From Opisthocomus hoazin (taxonomy: Eukaryota > Chordata > Aves > Opisthocomiformes > Opisthocomidae), in NCBI RefSeq assembly GCF_030867145.1, contig NC_134434.1, positions 3,038,001 to 3,102,000 on the forward strand: DNA of 64,000 nt, written 5' to 3'. The notes under the pieces are model-generated. The model worked only from the letters and a program-made list of their open reading frames with translations, did no database searches and was not told the DNA's origin. Below are positions 45,245-60,900 of this stretch, piece after piece. The position numbers were made by a program, and so were the translations under genes. Numbering within the stretch: position 1 is the stretch's first letter; each line of letters begins with the position of its first letter.

Positions 45245-48200
45245 ATGGCGCGGAAGGAGCCGCTGCTGAGCGCCCTTAAAGGTGAACCTGGCCCCCCCCC
45301 CCCCCCACCAGGTACCGGTCCCCCCCTCCTCCGGCAGCCGGTACCCCCCCTCCTCCGGCAGCCTGGCCCCGCGCTGCGCCGGCTCGGCCGGGCCGGGGGC
45401 TCCCGGGGCGGGGCCGGGTGTTTGCTGCCGCCCCCGGGCTCGGCTTTGGGGAAGTTTACCCGAGTTTCTGCCCGCTGCGCTGAGGGGGGGTCGCGTCCCG
45501 CTGGGGTACCCCCCCCGGGCTGTGCACAGGGCTGTCCCCATGGGTGCCCCCCTCCCACACCCCTCCCCAGGGCTGGGGCACCCGTGGGTGCTGACCCTCC
45601 CCCCCCCCGCAGGCGGGGTGCTGCGGGACGGCGGGGGGCCCTGCACCGACACCTCGCCCCGCTCTGCCAGCTGCTGGGGACCATCCTGCGCAACGGGCTC
45701 CGACGCGAGTGGCCCTCGGCGCCCGCGCACGGCCGGCAGCGTCCCGGTGCCCGCGGCGAGGGGTCTCCCGCTCCCTCTCTCCCGCAGAGCCGGCCTGGGG
45801 CTGCGGGAGACGGGGTTACTGGCACTGGCTGGAGCAGCTGCCCACGGGGGACGGTGGCAGGTGAGCAGCGCCGAGCCCGGACGGAGGCGAAAAACCGAGC
45901 CGTGGCGGTGTCCGTCGCCAAACGCTCATCCCAAAGACCCCCGGGTGTGGGGAGGATGCTCCCACCGGCCGCCAAAGCGTCGACCCCCGTGCTGCTTCTC
46001 CTCTCCCCGAACAGAACGACCCCTCTCTCCGTCAGCGTCGGGAAAGCGGGCAGCTGCCGGGGCCGTGCGGACGGCGCAGGGCCGCGGACGGTGCTTTCTG
46101 CGCCGGGCTCTGCAGGGGAAGGCGCTGGCGTGGACCCCCCGGCTCCTGGAGGTGCAGCACGTGGGTGAGGAGCCGCTACCGGTGGGCGACGGGCGGAGAA
46201 ATGGCGGCGTGATGGTGGCGTTTGGCTGCGTTGCAGTTTTACGAGCTGGTGAGCTCCATCCTCGGCAGCGAAGACCTCCGGGGTAAGAGGGTGGCTCCTC
46301 CGAGGCGGGATGGGACCCGTCCCGGGGCGGCCGTCGCAGGCGTGACAGCACCGTGCTGCTCCCGGGAGGGCGGTGGGGAAACAGTCCACTGTGATTTTTA
46401 TTTCTAAGCCAAATTTAGCGGTAAAATCTAAATATGCTGCTGCAGCGGTGGATAAAGAGGTGTAAATATTTAAACACGGTTTGAGTCCGTCTCAGATTGG
46501 TTTTGGTGTCACGGGATAGGAAAATCACTTCTCGAGTGTCTTCCGTCTTATTTCTTCGTACCAAAGGCGCCGGCTGGAGCGGCCCCCGCAGCCCAGCTTG
46601 GCGGCTGAGCCCGGGCTGAGGTCCTGCGTGAGGGGTCCCGGGGGGGTTCGGCGCGGTGAACGGCGGCGTTGCCTTGACAGGCTGCACCGCTCCCGCCGCA
46701 GCCGTGCTCCCTGGGGGGGGCAGGCCAGGGTGAAAGCCTCGAATCTTTGGATTATGATAAATAACTCCGTGTTAAACCTGTACCTAGATGGCTGATAACC
46801 CCCCCGCGCTGCTGGTGCATGAGCAGATTGCAGATCTCCGTCAGCGTAATCGCGAGGCTCGTGTGGGAGAGCCTGGGCAGCTTTGCTTTTTTGCATTTAG
46901 GGGGGGGAAATGGGGAGAAAGTCGCCGTCAGCATCCTTCGCTGTGAGCCTTGGTCTGAATTTGGGGAAATCGGGCACGGGGCCGCAGCGCTGTGCAGCAG
47001 CGGGAGCCCAGGATGAGCCTCCAGCAGCAGCCTGGGTGCTGGGATGCTCCGAGGGCCTCGCTCCTCAGGGCTCATTAGTTCCGCCAAAAATGGCTTTATT
47101 CGGACCGCTGCCGTGTCCCCGCGAGGCTGTGGCTGCCGGGGACCCGGTGGTGACGCTGCCTCTCCGTCCCATCCTTCTGCAGAGCCTTTCCTCTCGCTGC
47201 TGCTGGTGGTGACAGAGATGGATTTCTCCCTGGACCTGCAGGTACGGTGACGAATCGGCGGGCTGGTGGCCGGCCCACGGCTGCCAGCACGGGGCCGCGG
47301 CTCCTTCCTCGCCGGGACCGATGGCACTGGCGCTCCTTTGTTTGCAGAATTGCAGCTTCTTGGACGAAAGCTGGCTGCTGCCGGTAAGAGCGCGTCTCTC
47401 CCCGGAGCCATCCCTCTGCCGCCTGGCCCTCGCTGAGCAGCCAGATGAGGAAGAGTAGGAATGGTTTGGTGGGGGGGGGGGGGTTGCCACGCAGCTCTTC
47501 GCCCGGCCGCAGCCGGCGCTGAACGGGCCCAGGTTCACCAGCGCGAGCGGAGCTGCCCCTGCCACCGAGGTGGGACCCTGCCAGGCCCCTGCGCCGTCAC
47601 CAGGAGCCGTCCCGGGAGTAAAACCGAGCGAGAGTAGCACCCAAGCCTCAATTGCTGAGATGAATGAAGTTTTCCTATGCTCCCTTCCCTGATTTTTTTG
47701 CCGAAAAATCCCCATTTCCCTGGGCTGACACAAGTTACGCGTCAGTTGGTTTCGCTCTTGGTTTTGCTCAGTGAAATTTCGGTGCCTTTACTGAGAACAG
47801 CAGCGATGCCTTTTTAAAACGAAGAGCGTCCTTCCTCTGCCTTTTTAACCCAAAAGAACCCCCCAAAAAGCTCAAGATGGCTCTGGGGCTGGTCACGGCG
47901 TGCGCCGAGCCACGGTGCTGGCAGCGGAGGCCAGGATCTCACTGGCTTTTGGGCGTTTCTTACCGCAGGAGCTCCCGGCCAAACTGGCCGTGTCTCGAGC
48001 CCCTGGCTAACGCGAGGTGACAGTAAGTGCTGTCGCAAATGGCAGCGGGTTTGGGGAGGGGTGGCAGCGGTCCCCAGCTGCGTGGGGACGTGTGGGGTGA
48101 GGGAGGAGGGCTCATTGCTGAGTGAAGGGCTCACCTGCTGCTTTGCCGTCCTGTCCGTTTGTCCCTCCAGTGTCTGGGCATGGCTGAATCCCAGGAGATG

Positions 48201-50659
48201 GCTGGGACAAGCAGCCGCTGACGGTCCCAGCCCAGCCTGGGGCACTGGGGACCGGCCTTTCCCTGGGCTCCAGAAGCCCTGGTTTGGCACTGGTGCCAGA
48301 AATGATCCAGGGCAAAGGGTCCCCATCCTCCTCCTCGCCCTGGTCACGCTCCTTTGGTGTCCTGTGGCCACGGCCAGGGCCCTGTCACCGGCCACTATCT
48401 TCCAGGTGTGCATCACTTATGAGACGGTCCCGTGCCGAGCGCTGGGGATGGTGCTCAGGTAGGAGCCCTCCATCCTCCTCTCCAGCGGGATCTGGAGACC
48501 ACGACACTCAACCCCCTCTCCAAAAATGGGAGATAAATACCCTGCTGAGAGCATCGGGGCTGTCTCGGCAGCTTTGCTCCCCATCGGCTCAGCCTTGCTG
48601 AGAGCTGCTGTCCACGGGGCAGCTTTTCCCTGCCTCCGTGTAGCGGTGAAGCATCCCTGATGGTACGGGAGAGCTGGGGCAGCCGGGCTGGGTCCCCAGG
48701 GCTGAGCCAGGGCTCGGCTGTGCCCCCGGGTACGTGGACGGCAAGGTCTTTGTCACCGAGGTGCTCCCTGAGAGCCAGGCAGAGGTGGACGAGGTGGTGC
48801 TGGCTGGCGATGTCCTCGATGAGATCAGTGGCTGCTCACTGAGCAACGCCTACAGCGGGCAGGTGGGTGGACGTGTGCCCCCCATCTCCCCCCCCTGCCT
48901 GCCCCCATCCTCCCCTCTGCTTGCCCCCTCCCTCCAGGCTGGGGACGTGCTGCGGTGGCACGACGGGGGGGTCTACGAGCCGCTGCTGCCCGTCCTGAAG
49001 GTCCTGAAGGAGAAGGAGCCCCACTTCCAGCTCCAGCACGGCCCCCGGCACAGGGCTGAGGGGGACCCACGGAGGCTTCGGGGGGGCAGGTAAGGCCCGC
49101 GACATGGGGAGCCCCCAGGCTGGGGGTGCCAGCATCAGCGGAGCCCCATGCCCACACTGTCTCCAGTCCCCACTCGGGTCCTGGTACCAAAGCTGCCCCC
49201 ATGGCCTGGGGAGGGGGGGGGGGTGCTGCGAGCATCTTCCCCCGCAGAGAGCGGCAGGAGGATGCGCGGGGTCCTCGTGCTGATGCCCCCCAGCTCTTTT
49301 CTCTCCAGGCTGCTCTACAGCCTGCGGTACCTGGGCCGGACGGGCGTTGGGAAGGTGAGGCGATGGGGCAGAGCCGTGCTGGGGGGTGAATTGTCTCTTC
49401 TGGGTTGGTTTTTTTTTCACGTGCCAGTGGGTTATTCCCTCCCTCCCGCTCTGTTTCAGTGTGGTGGCAAAGAGGTGCTGGACCCAGCCATCCCCGCCGT
49501 GCTGGAGAGGCACTCGGCAGCGCAGGTGAGCGAGGGGCTGAGGGCACCCGGGAAGGGCTTGGTGGGAAAACTAAAGGGCAGTACCCTCTCTGCCCAGGGA
49601 TATTTTTTCCTGCTGGCTCCAGGTTTGTTTGGCCTGGACGAGTATTTGACATCCCCCCACCCCGGTGGGGTTTTTTTCTGTTAAAAGCATCTCTGCAGCC
49701 AAGCTAGGAATGTGCATTAAGGAAAAAAAAAAAAATACAACTACCTGCAGGAAAGCACTTGGAAAACTGTGGGGAGGCTGAGCCTGGTTTCAGGGGTGCT
49801 TTAGGGCTCAGGTTGCTGTTGCTTGAGCCTTCAGGAGTGGTTTGTGACAAGATCCAAGTGGGAGAGCACTGGGCGCTTCGTCACCTCTGCGTTTGAATCA
49901 TCTCCCGCCAGTGTCTTATTAAAAATAGAGCTCGGGCGCCGTGATGATGGGGGCTTCTTCCATCCCCCGTTCAGGAGGTTTTATTTGATGTGAAGGAAGC
50001 AGAAGTCCTCGTACAGGAGAAGGATTCTCCCAGGGTAAGCGAGCAACACCCAAGGTCCGGTGACTCCCGAGGCTGCCGATCTCGCGGCGTGGGGAGCCCG
50101 GCTTCGGGGGTCCTGGGGCCACGTTAAACCAGGAACGGGGTCGACAAGGATGGGCTGCAGCCCCCGACACCACGTCCCTCCTGTCCGCTGCGCAGCTCCT
50201 GTGCCGCTACCCCTACCCCTCCATCTCCTGCGGGGGACGCTGCGTGGGCAGCAGCAATGTATTCGCCTTCTGCGTGGTGTAAGTGTTGCCTGGGGGCCCT
50301 GGGAGGGGGATGGGGAGGGTCTTAGAAAATAAACAAGCGCCCTCCAGCCCAGCCACGGGGTCTCTGGTGTGGTTACAAGCCAGGGCTGGCGTTCAGAGCC
50401 GCTCGCTCTGCCGGCTAATGTACGCGTTTCCATTTTTAGCGCTTCCCCGGAGAGCCCTGACGGGAGCACGTTCGACTGCCTGGTGTTCGCGTCGAGTTCT
50501 GAGCACGAACGCGAGGAAACCGTCAGGCGGATCGGGAAGGGAACGGCTTGTGTCTTCGGCTGTCATCACGGCGAGACCGTGGAACGCCAAGAATTGCTGT
50601 TCTGGGCCACCACATGCAAGATCCAACTTTGTTTCTTTCGGTTGAGGTTACTAAAATGA
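45245..50659 (+). CDS. unnamed RUN-like, PDZ-like and PTB domain protein
   Basis: I do not recognise a named vertebrate gene here. Proposed exons: 45245-45281, 45613-45746, 45788-45860, 46036-46160, 46237-46282, 47183-47241, 47348-47383, 48406-48458, 48700-48862, 48938-49089, 49309-49354, 49460-49525, 49975-50034, 50196-50278 and 50440-50659; total 1,353 nt, about 450 codons. RUN-like features: TAQGRGRCFLRRALQGK, FYELVSSILGSEDLRG and FLSLLLVVTEMDFSLDLQ. A PDZ-like domain follows (YVDGKVFVTEVLPESQAEVD, LAGDVLDEISG). The C-terminus is a PTB/PID fold: LLYSLRYLGRTGVGK, EVLFDVKEAEVLV, CRYPYPSISCGG, NVFAFCVV, DCLVFASSSEHE. Such proteins are usually cytosolic adaptors for small GTPases and phosphoproteins; function here is inference. 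Exons 46237 onward are phase-consistent with good sites; exon 2 and its weak donor are uncertain. Confidence 0.75.
45613..45860 (+). other. exons 2-3 of the RUN-PDZ-PTB gene with frame conflict
   Basis: Read from the ATG, exon 2 starts GGVLRDGGGPCTDTSP and stays open, but the RUN-like peptides lie in another frame: HRHLAPLCQLLGTILRNGLRR in exon 2 and AWGCGRRGYWHWLEQLP in exon 3. The ATG frame is regained at exon 4, where the RUN-like reading resumes. The frame therefore appears to be lost in or before exon 2 and restored at the exon 3-4 junction. The region is GC-rich, so assembly error is a real possibility. Confidence 0.5.
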
Positions 50660-52564
50660 ATAGATAATCTGATAAGAGTTTTCTGGTGGGTTTGGTTTTT
50701 GTGTTGGTGGTGGGTTTTGGTGGGGGTTTTTTTAAGAACTGCTAGACAATGATTTTATTTTAAGGAACAGTTTCTAGGCATGCCCAGATGGTGCATTGTT
50801 TCCACCAAGAACTTGGAGGAAATACTGTTTTCGAGGGATGTTATTTTAAAACATACTTTTCCTGCAGGAGCCCAGCCTGCTACTGCAGTTTAGCACCAAA
50901 TCGAGCATTCATAAATCCCATCACTCAAAATTCTTATTTTTAACCTGCCTGAACGGAAGCTGCAGGGTTTGTCCCAACTTACGCGGCTCCTGGGCCATGG
51001 AGGACCAAGGTCCCCGCTCCTTGTGGGAACATCCCTGCCTGCTGTCCCCTCACCAGGCTGTACCCCCCAGGACAGACCTCCCCGGCCCAGCTACCCGAGA
51101 TCTCGTGGCGTCAACTGAAGCTTGAGACGCTGCTTAACTTTGATCCAAGCCTTTCATTTAGCAATGAAGTTTACAACGTCGATGTGAGGAAATCTTTTTC
51201 CCCACAGGCTTAGCAGTGAGGAAAATACGTGTTTAAAGCCTGACCTGGGATGGTTGCAGACCACGTTTGTAGCAGCTCCGCGGCAGATGAGCTAATGGCG
51301 TTACCCAGGGGCTGCGTGTCGGAGCGGCGTAGGACAGGGCGCCGAGGAAGCTGTGAGTAAGCGCGTGGTAAGGAGCACTGTTCCTCCAGCTGCAGGGTTT
51401 AAGCACACGGAGTGGTTTGTCTGATGAGGGAGAGCCCCGGCTCCAGCCCCGGGCGCGTGGCCCAGCCTGGCAGCCCCCCGGGTGACGCGGGCCCCGGGAG
51501 CGGGGGTCAGGAGGGTTTTCCGGCCGTTGCTGTGGAAGGAAGCGCTGTAACCGTGTCCGGTCTTCAAGCAAGCACACAGCCAGCCGTGGTGACGTGGTGA
51601 CGTGCCGCCTGTGCCTGGTGCAAACCATCGCTGCTCTGCCTCCTGCAACGCCCCGTCTGCCACGGCTCTTTTAGCTTCACTGAAATAAATCGAGGTGAGC
51701 TCGCTAAACTGCTTCCCTGCGCTGTTTCTCTCTGCCAACTCCAGCCTTACTCGCGCAGCCTGTTCTGTAAGAGCTGAGAACTGGCCTCGCAGTTCAATTT
51801 AAATGTTAATTACCTGTGTTGCAGGTGTAGTCAGAGCAGCTTTCCTCTAGCCCAGCCTCACACGGCGTGGCTGTTCCCAGAGGCACTGCTGGGAACACCA
51901 GACCTGTCCTGGCCGAGGCCAGAGCGCTGTGCCCAAGTGAAGGCCTGGGCGTAATCCCATCTCACCGGAAAAAGCTTCCATGGGAGATGAGCGTCTTACT
52001 GAGCGCCCAGTCCCGCTCGCTTCGCAGCCCCGGGGCTCTGCTCTCCAGTTGGAGCAGTGGCTTTTCCACTTGTGCAGCACCCTGGCTGCTGTCGGTAACT
52101 GGGACTCAGCCACGCGCCCAGATCCCACAGAAACTCCCAGCCCGCAGCCGGACACCCCACACCTCAGCCTTGGGACGCTGCTCGGGGACCAAGCTGCTGG
52201 TGGCACCGTGGGCAGACCTGTCCCACCACCAGAACCAGCTTCCCCTGCACCTACTGGAAAGGAGGAGGAAAAAAACAAACAGCTTAGTTCCAGAGCTGTG
52301 CCTGAGCAGCTGACACTGGTAAGCAGCTGAGCTTTATAAAAAAAACACCAAAGCCTCCCCAAAAGGCAGCTCTTCCTCCCCTGCCCTGCAGCTCCAGCTA
52401 CGGAAGAGCCTCCAAACCCCTCCGAGGGGGCCAGGGCAAGCTCCCCTCTCTGCTGACAGACAAAAATGCAGCTGCAGCAGCAGCACCCCAGCCTTACCGG
52501 CACCAGCTGCGGCCAGGAGGGGAAAGCTGCTTCAAGCCCATACAAACCAAATGACAAAGACTCC
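50660..52564. other. 3' flank of the RUN-PDZ-PTB gene / intergenic
   Basis: No coding exon recognised. The stretch just after the TGA is T-rich and may be 3' UTR; the first canonical AATAAA is at 51684-51689, about 1 kb downstream. The minus-strand frame at 51847-52557 has no recognisable domain. The two converging genes, this one and H3-3B, have their 3' ends in or beside this interval. Confidence 0.5.
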
Positions 52565-52569
52565 TCGCA

Positions 52570-53145
52570 TGTGAATGTAAAACATTTAATTTAAAAATGT
52601 TGACACTACAATATATAAAATAGCTATTATAAATGCACATAGTGTATTCTATAGCTGCCAGGTTTACGTTTTTTTTTTAGGAAACTGTAAGTTACACTGT
52701 GGTTAAGACTTGTAGTTTCACCCTCTGAAAAAGTCCACATTTGATCACAGTGATGTATGGTCAGACTAACAGCCCCAATTGTTAAACACTTGGATCAAGT
52801 CATAACCAGTTTTATTGCAAAAGGACCCTGTACACATTTATATCAATTCTAGTACCTTACAAGTTTAGCTACCCAACAAGTCATTAACATACAGAAACAT
52901 GCATGAGAAGCAAGAAAGATCACCCATCCCTTCTGCATATTAGCAACTTGTCACTCCTGAGCACCGCGGCTCACATCACTGAGGTTTATGTGAACAGTCA
53001 CTTTTAGCATTCATCCTGAGTGAAAGATGGAATGACTTAAGTACAAATGCAACATATTATAAACAATTTCTTACAAAAAAAGTCACAAATTAAACCAAAG
53101 TATTTTACAGAAATTACTACAAAACACCATAAAAACAGCCTTCAC
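52570..53145 (-). other. H3-3B: H3-3B 3' UTR
   Basis: The AT-rich stretch after the H3.3 stop lacks the stem-loop of replication-dependent histone genes and instead carries poly(A) signals: AATAAA on the minus strand at 52811-52816 and ATTAAA at 52585-52590. That is expected for a polyadenylated, replication-independent histone mRNA. The outer limit is set by the distal signal and is approximate. Confidence 0.7.
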
Positions 53146-57560
<4,415 letters not shown>

Positions 57561-57824
57561 CGCCCCCGGAAGTGCGGTGCCGCGCCGCCGCGGGGCGCCT
57601 CTGGGAGTTGTAGTCCCGCCGGCCGGAAGCCGCCGCCCGCCGCGTCCCGGGTTGGCGGGGCGCGCGCGCGCGGCGGGACTACAAGTCCCACTCCGCCCCG
57701 CGCACCGGGGCGGCAATGGCGGCGGCGGCGCCTGCGCGCGGCGCCCTCCGTGCGGACCGCGCAGAGTGAATAATAAAGGTCTCCTCGGCGGCGGCCGCGG
57801 CGGCGGGAGCGGAAGGCGGGAGGC
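57561..57824 (+). promoter_or_regulatory. UNK: UNK CpG-island promoter with paired ZNF143-type motifs
   Basis: ETS/GABP motifs CCGGAAGT (57566-57573) and CCGGAAG (57623-57629) flank a ZNF143/STAF core ACTACAACTCCC on the minus strand (57603-57614). A second core, ACTACAAGTCCC, lies on the + strand (57678-57689). A CG alternating run (about 57659-57672) separates them. No canonical TATA box is seen. The 5' UTR probably starts between 57700 and 57780. Confidence 0.6.
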
Positions 57825-57922
57825 ATGTCCAAGGGCCCGGTGGCGAGCGGCCCCGCCGCGGCCGGGCCGGCGAACGCCGCCAGCGCGCTGCAGGCGCAGC
57901 CCGAGAAGCCGCAGCACTACAC
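57825..57922 (+). CDS. UNK: UNK exon 1 (partial gene: unkempt zinc-finger RNA-binding protein)
   Basis: UNK is a CCCH zinc-finger RNA-binding protein that represses translation and shapes neuronal morphology. Only exon 1 is in the window. It begins MSKGPVASGPAAAGPANAA and ends LQAQPEKPQHYT, matching the human N-terminus (MSKGPGPGGSAA; LQAQPEKPQHYTY). The donor is AC|gtacgt with gt at 57923; a second reading, TAC|gtagcg, is possible four bases later. The CCCH clusters lie in later exons. The next exon (expected to start with tyrosine-leucine-lysine-glutamate) is not found up to 64000, so intron 1 exceeds 6 kb. Confidence 0.93.
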
Positions 57923-60900
57923 GTACGTAGCGAGAGCTTCCCCGCCGCCCGCCCGCCCGCGCGCCAACACGCGCCTGACGTCAGCGGGCAGCGTGCGGCA
58001 CGCGCGCACGGAGACCCGCCGCCCGCCCGCGCGGCACCGGCTGGAACCGGCCCCAGCCGGCGCGGACCGGCGGGTCCCGCCCGCGGGGGGGGAGGGGCGG
58101 GGCGGGGGCCGAGCGGCTCCTCCGCCCCCCGCGGCTGGCGCCGGCCGCGGCCCCCCGGAGAGGGGAGGGGAGGCGGGGGGGGGGGGTCCAGGCTTCCATC
58201 ACCGCTGCCCCGTCCCCTGGCCCGGGGGTCCCCCCGCGGGCGTCGCCTCAGACGTGGAGGCGGCACGCGGCGGGCTCCACGCGGGCCCTGCAGCCCCCGA
58301 GGGGTCCCGGGGCGGCGTGAGGGGACGGGCGCCATGTTGCCTGGCTGGCCCCGAGCCCCCCGGTGTGATGCCGGCCGTGAGGGCCGTGGCGGCCAGGGGT
58401 CCGCGGGCACGCTGCGGGGATGTTCTGCGCAGGCGCGTGAGCAGCGTCCCCCGTGGGAAGCGTTCCACGAAAATCCCACGGAGCCCTCGTCCCCTTCCCG
58501 CCTTTCCTCGCCCTGCGTGGGCGAAGCACCCTCGGTGTGCGTCGGCCTTGGCGTGCGTTGCCTCCATCACCAGAGACAGGGCCTCGGTGGGGGCTCGCTG
58601 CCGGGCTGCGGCTTCCCCGGGCGGGAAACGCCGTTTCAGCGCGTCATCCCGAGAGCGTGCGACCGCCTGGAGCTCGCGCTGTGTGAGCGTGGCCTGCGAT
58701 GAGTTGTCCGCGTTGGGAGCTGCGGGGATGATGCTCCAGTCCCCTTTTGCAAGAGGGATAACGGGGCGGGGTGAGAGCGAGCGGTGCCTTTGCGAGGACG
58801 GGCTGACGATGGATGTGTAACGGGTGGCGATAGGGCTGGTGTTCCCTGTCCTCCTTAAAAGAAAGCAAGTTTGGGACTGTTGCTTGTGAACAAAACACGT
58901 GTGCCAAGCTGTCTACCCTTATCATTTTAGGGTGTTGTCCACATACAGAAAAAAACATTGTACCAGTTACCCCTATCTCTCGCTTGTGCTGATGCCCCCA
59001 CCCAAAATGCGAAGGGCCGGTTCAGAGTGTGGTCCGTATTCCTTTAGTTCGTGTTTTCATAAAGTTGGTGATGGACTTCCCTGCGTTCACGCTATGATAC
59101 ACAGAATAAAACGAGCCACAAGCAGTGCAGAGGCACGGATCCGTGCGACGCGTGTGCCTGCTGCAGGGATCCCTGGCTGTTGGACATCCCCTTCCTTCAG
59201 GCCGGGCAGAATGTGGAGTCTGTGGCAGAATGAGGGCTGCTAGGCTTTATGCCCGTTGTGAAGATCCTCTTGTGATCTTCAGGGAGCTGGCAAGTCACAG
59301 CCTCGTAGGTTACTTTATTTCTGGTGGTGTCTACAGTTGAGGTTTGACAGCTTTGTGGGAGCAACTGGCGTGAAGGGATCTGCTGCTGGAGTGGTGGGAG
59401 GGGGTGCAGGGCCTGCCCTTGGGGGTGGGGTGACGCCAGCGACAGAGGCAGTCGGTCAAAAGCGAGAGGGAAGAACCCAGGCGGCAAGGAGATGAGGCAG
59501 AGAGATTGTAAGTACGGTAGGTAGAGGAATGTGATAACGTGGCTAAGCATGACCATGGAAACAAGGCTATCAAAGATTAGGAAAGAAGCAGTGGAAGAAA
59601 GAGTTCAAGAAATGGGAAGAAAAGAAGGAAGATCAGAACCCGGTAGCTGAAAAGGTCAGAGGAGGAAAATGGGACAGTGTGGAACAAAGGTGGTGGTGCA
59701 GTTAGCTTCTTTCCAGAGGGCAAAACGTGTATTTTCAAATGGATGCTAAAAATACTTCAGGGAAAACGGAGGAGCTGAATAACCATAAGTGAGGGATGGG
59801 TTTGGGGGCTGCAGAGCGCTGGCGGCGGGCTGTGAGCCATACTTTGGAAGTCTTGGATTTGTATGCTAGGTCAGATCGCACTGTAAACCTCCTCCTGATA
59901 ACATATGGGAACGCACTTGGTGGTCGTTCGTGTGAACAAGTTGTATGTTGTCAAAATGTAAATATTTTCTTCCTTTTTTTTTTTTTTCCCCTTAAATATA
60001 GTTTGTTTCCATAAAATGACATGAAGGTTACAAGTTGTAGACTCGAGTAAGCTTAATTATCTGCATACTTTGCTGTTCCCTGGGGACAGACAATCTGCTG
60101 CTGGGGATCTCTGGCTCGGAAAGTTTTGGTTGTATTTGTTAGGAAATGTTCCAGTTTCTGTATGAATGTCGATTTCTAAACTCTTGGTGGTATTTGCAGG
60201 AGTTTTTTAGCTACTTTGAGCTGCAGTTCTAGATCCTGTCAGGAAGCCTTTTGTTCTAGATGTACAGCAAAAGAAAACCTGGAAAAAAAGAAAAAAGTAT
60301 TATTGATGCTGTCTCACCCCTGTGGCACTGTGTGCTAGCGGATGAGGAGCCCAATAAACCTCTCTGATTGTGTCCTTGGTAGCAGCTGTAGCAAGCAGGT
60401 AGATGCTCCTGGAGAACAGGTCACTCTGGTGTACAGCAAACTTGACTGTTTAATTACGAACGGCGTGTTTCTCGCCTGAGGACCTGGTATTCCGTTTGTG
60501 GAAGTCAAGTGAGTAACGAAATACTCAACAACTGCTGGTGTCTTCTCTCTGGGTTGCTGGATTAGAGGTTTCTGCGCGGGGCTATTCCTCGCCATCCCAT
60601 GGCAGATGCGGTTGGGGATTCCTCGGGACGCAGGGCTGAGGTGGGCTCGCTTCAGAGCACCCACGGGCTGGTGCGGTGTGTCTGCCTCGGGCGATGTGCT
60701 CGGCGGGGCTTAGCTGGCTGCGCGTGGTGGGAAGTGGGTTTGGTTTGCGTACGCTCTGCCAAACCTCAGCGAAGTACTGACTTTGCACCGTTCCGTCGCT
60801 CTAGCTGGCGCGGTTATTTTTGTGTGTGTCTGTCTCTGTCTTTAATGTGTTATCTACAAGCGTGGATAGAGGCCGAGTTCAAAGAAACTGAAAGCAAGCG

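Noticed and set aside
43923-45279. Open frames of 303, 446 and 340 codons on both strands
   Set aside because: They are produced by the hexamer minisatellite, whose period is a multiple of three; the translations are pure low complexity.
44791-46389. 532-codon minus-strand open frame
   Set aside because: It is antisense to exons of the RUN-PDZ-PTB gene in very GC-rich DNA. The translation is Pro/Gly/Arg-rich without a domain.
57825-58820. 331-codon frame starting at the UNK ATG
   Set aside because: It reads through the exon 1 donor into the GC-rich intron; after HYT the sequence no longer resembles UNK.
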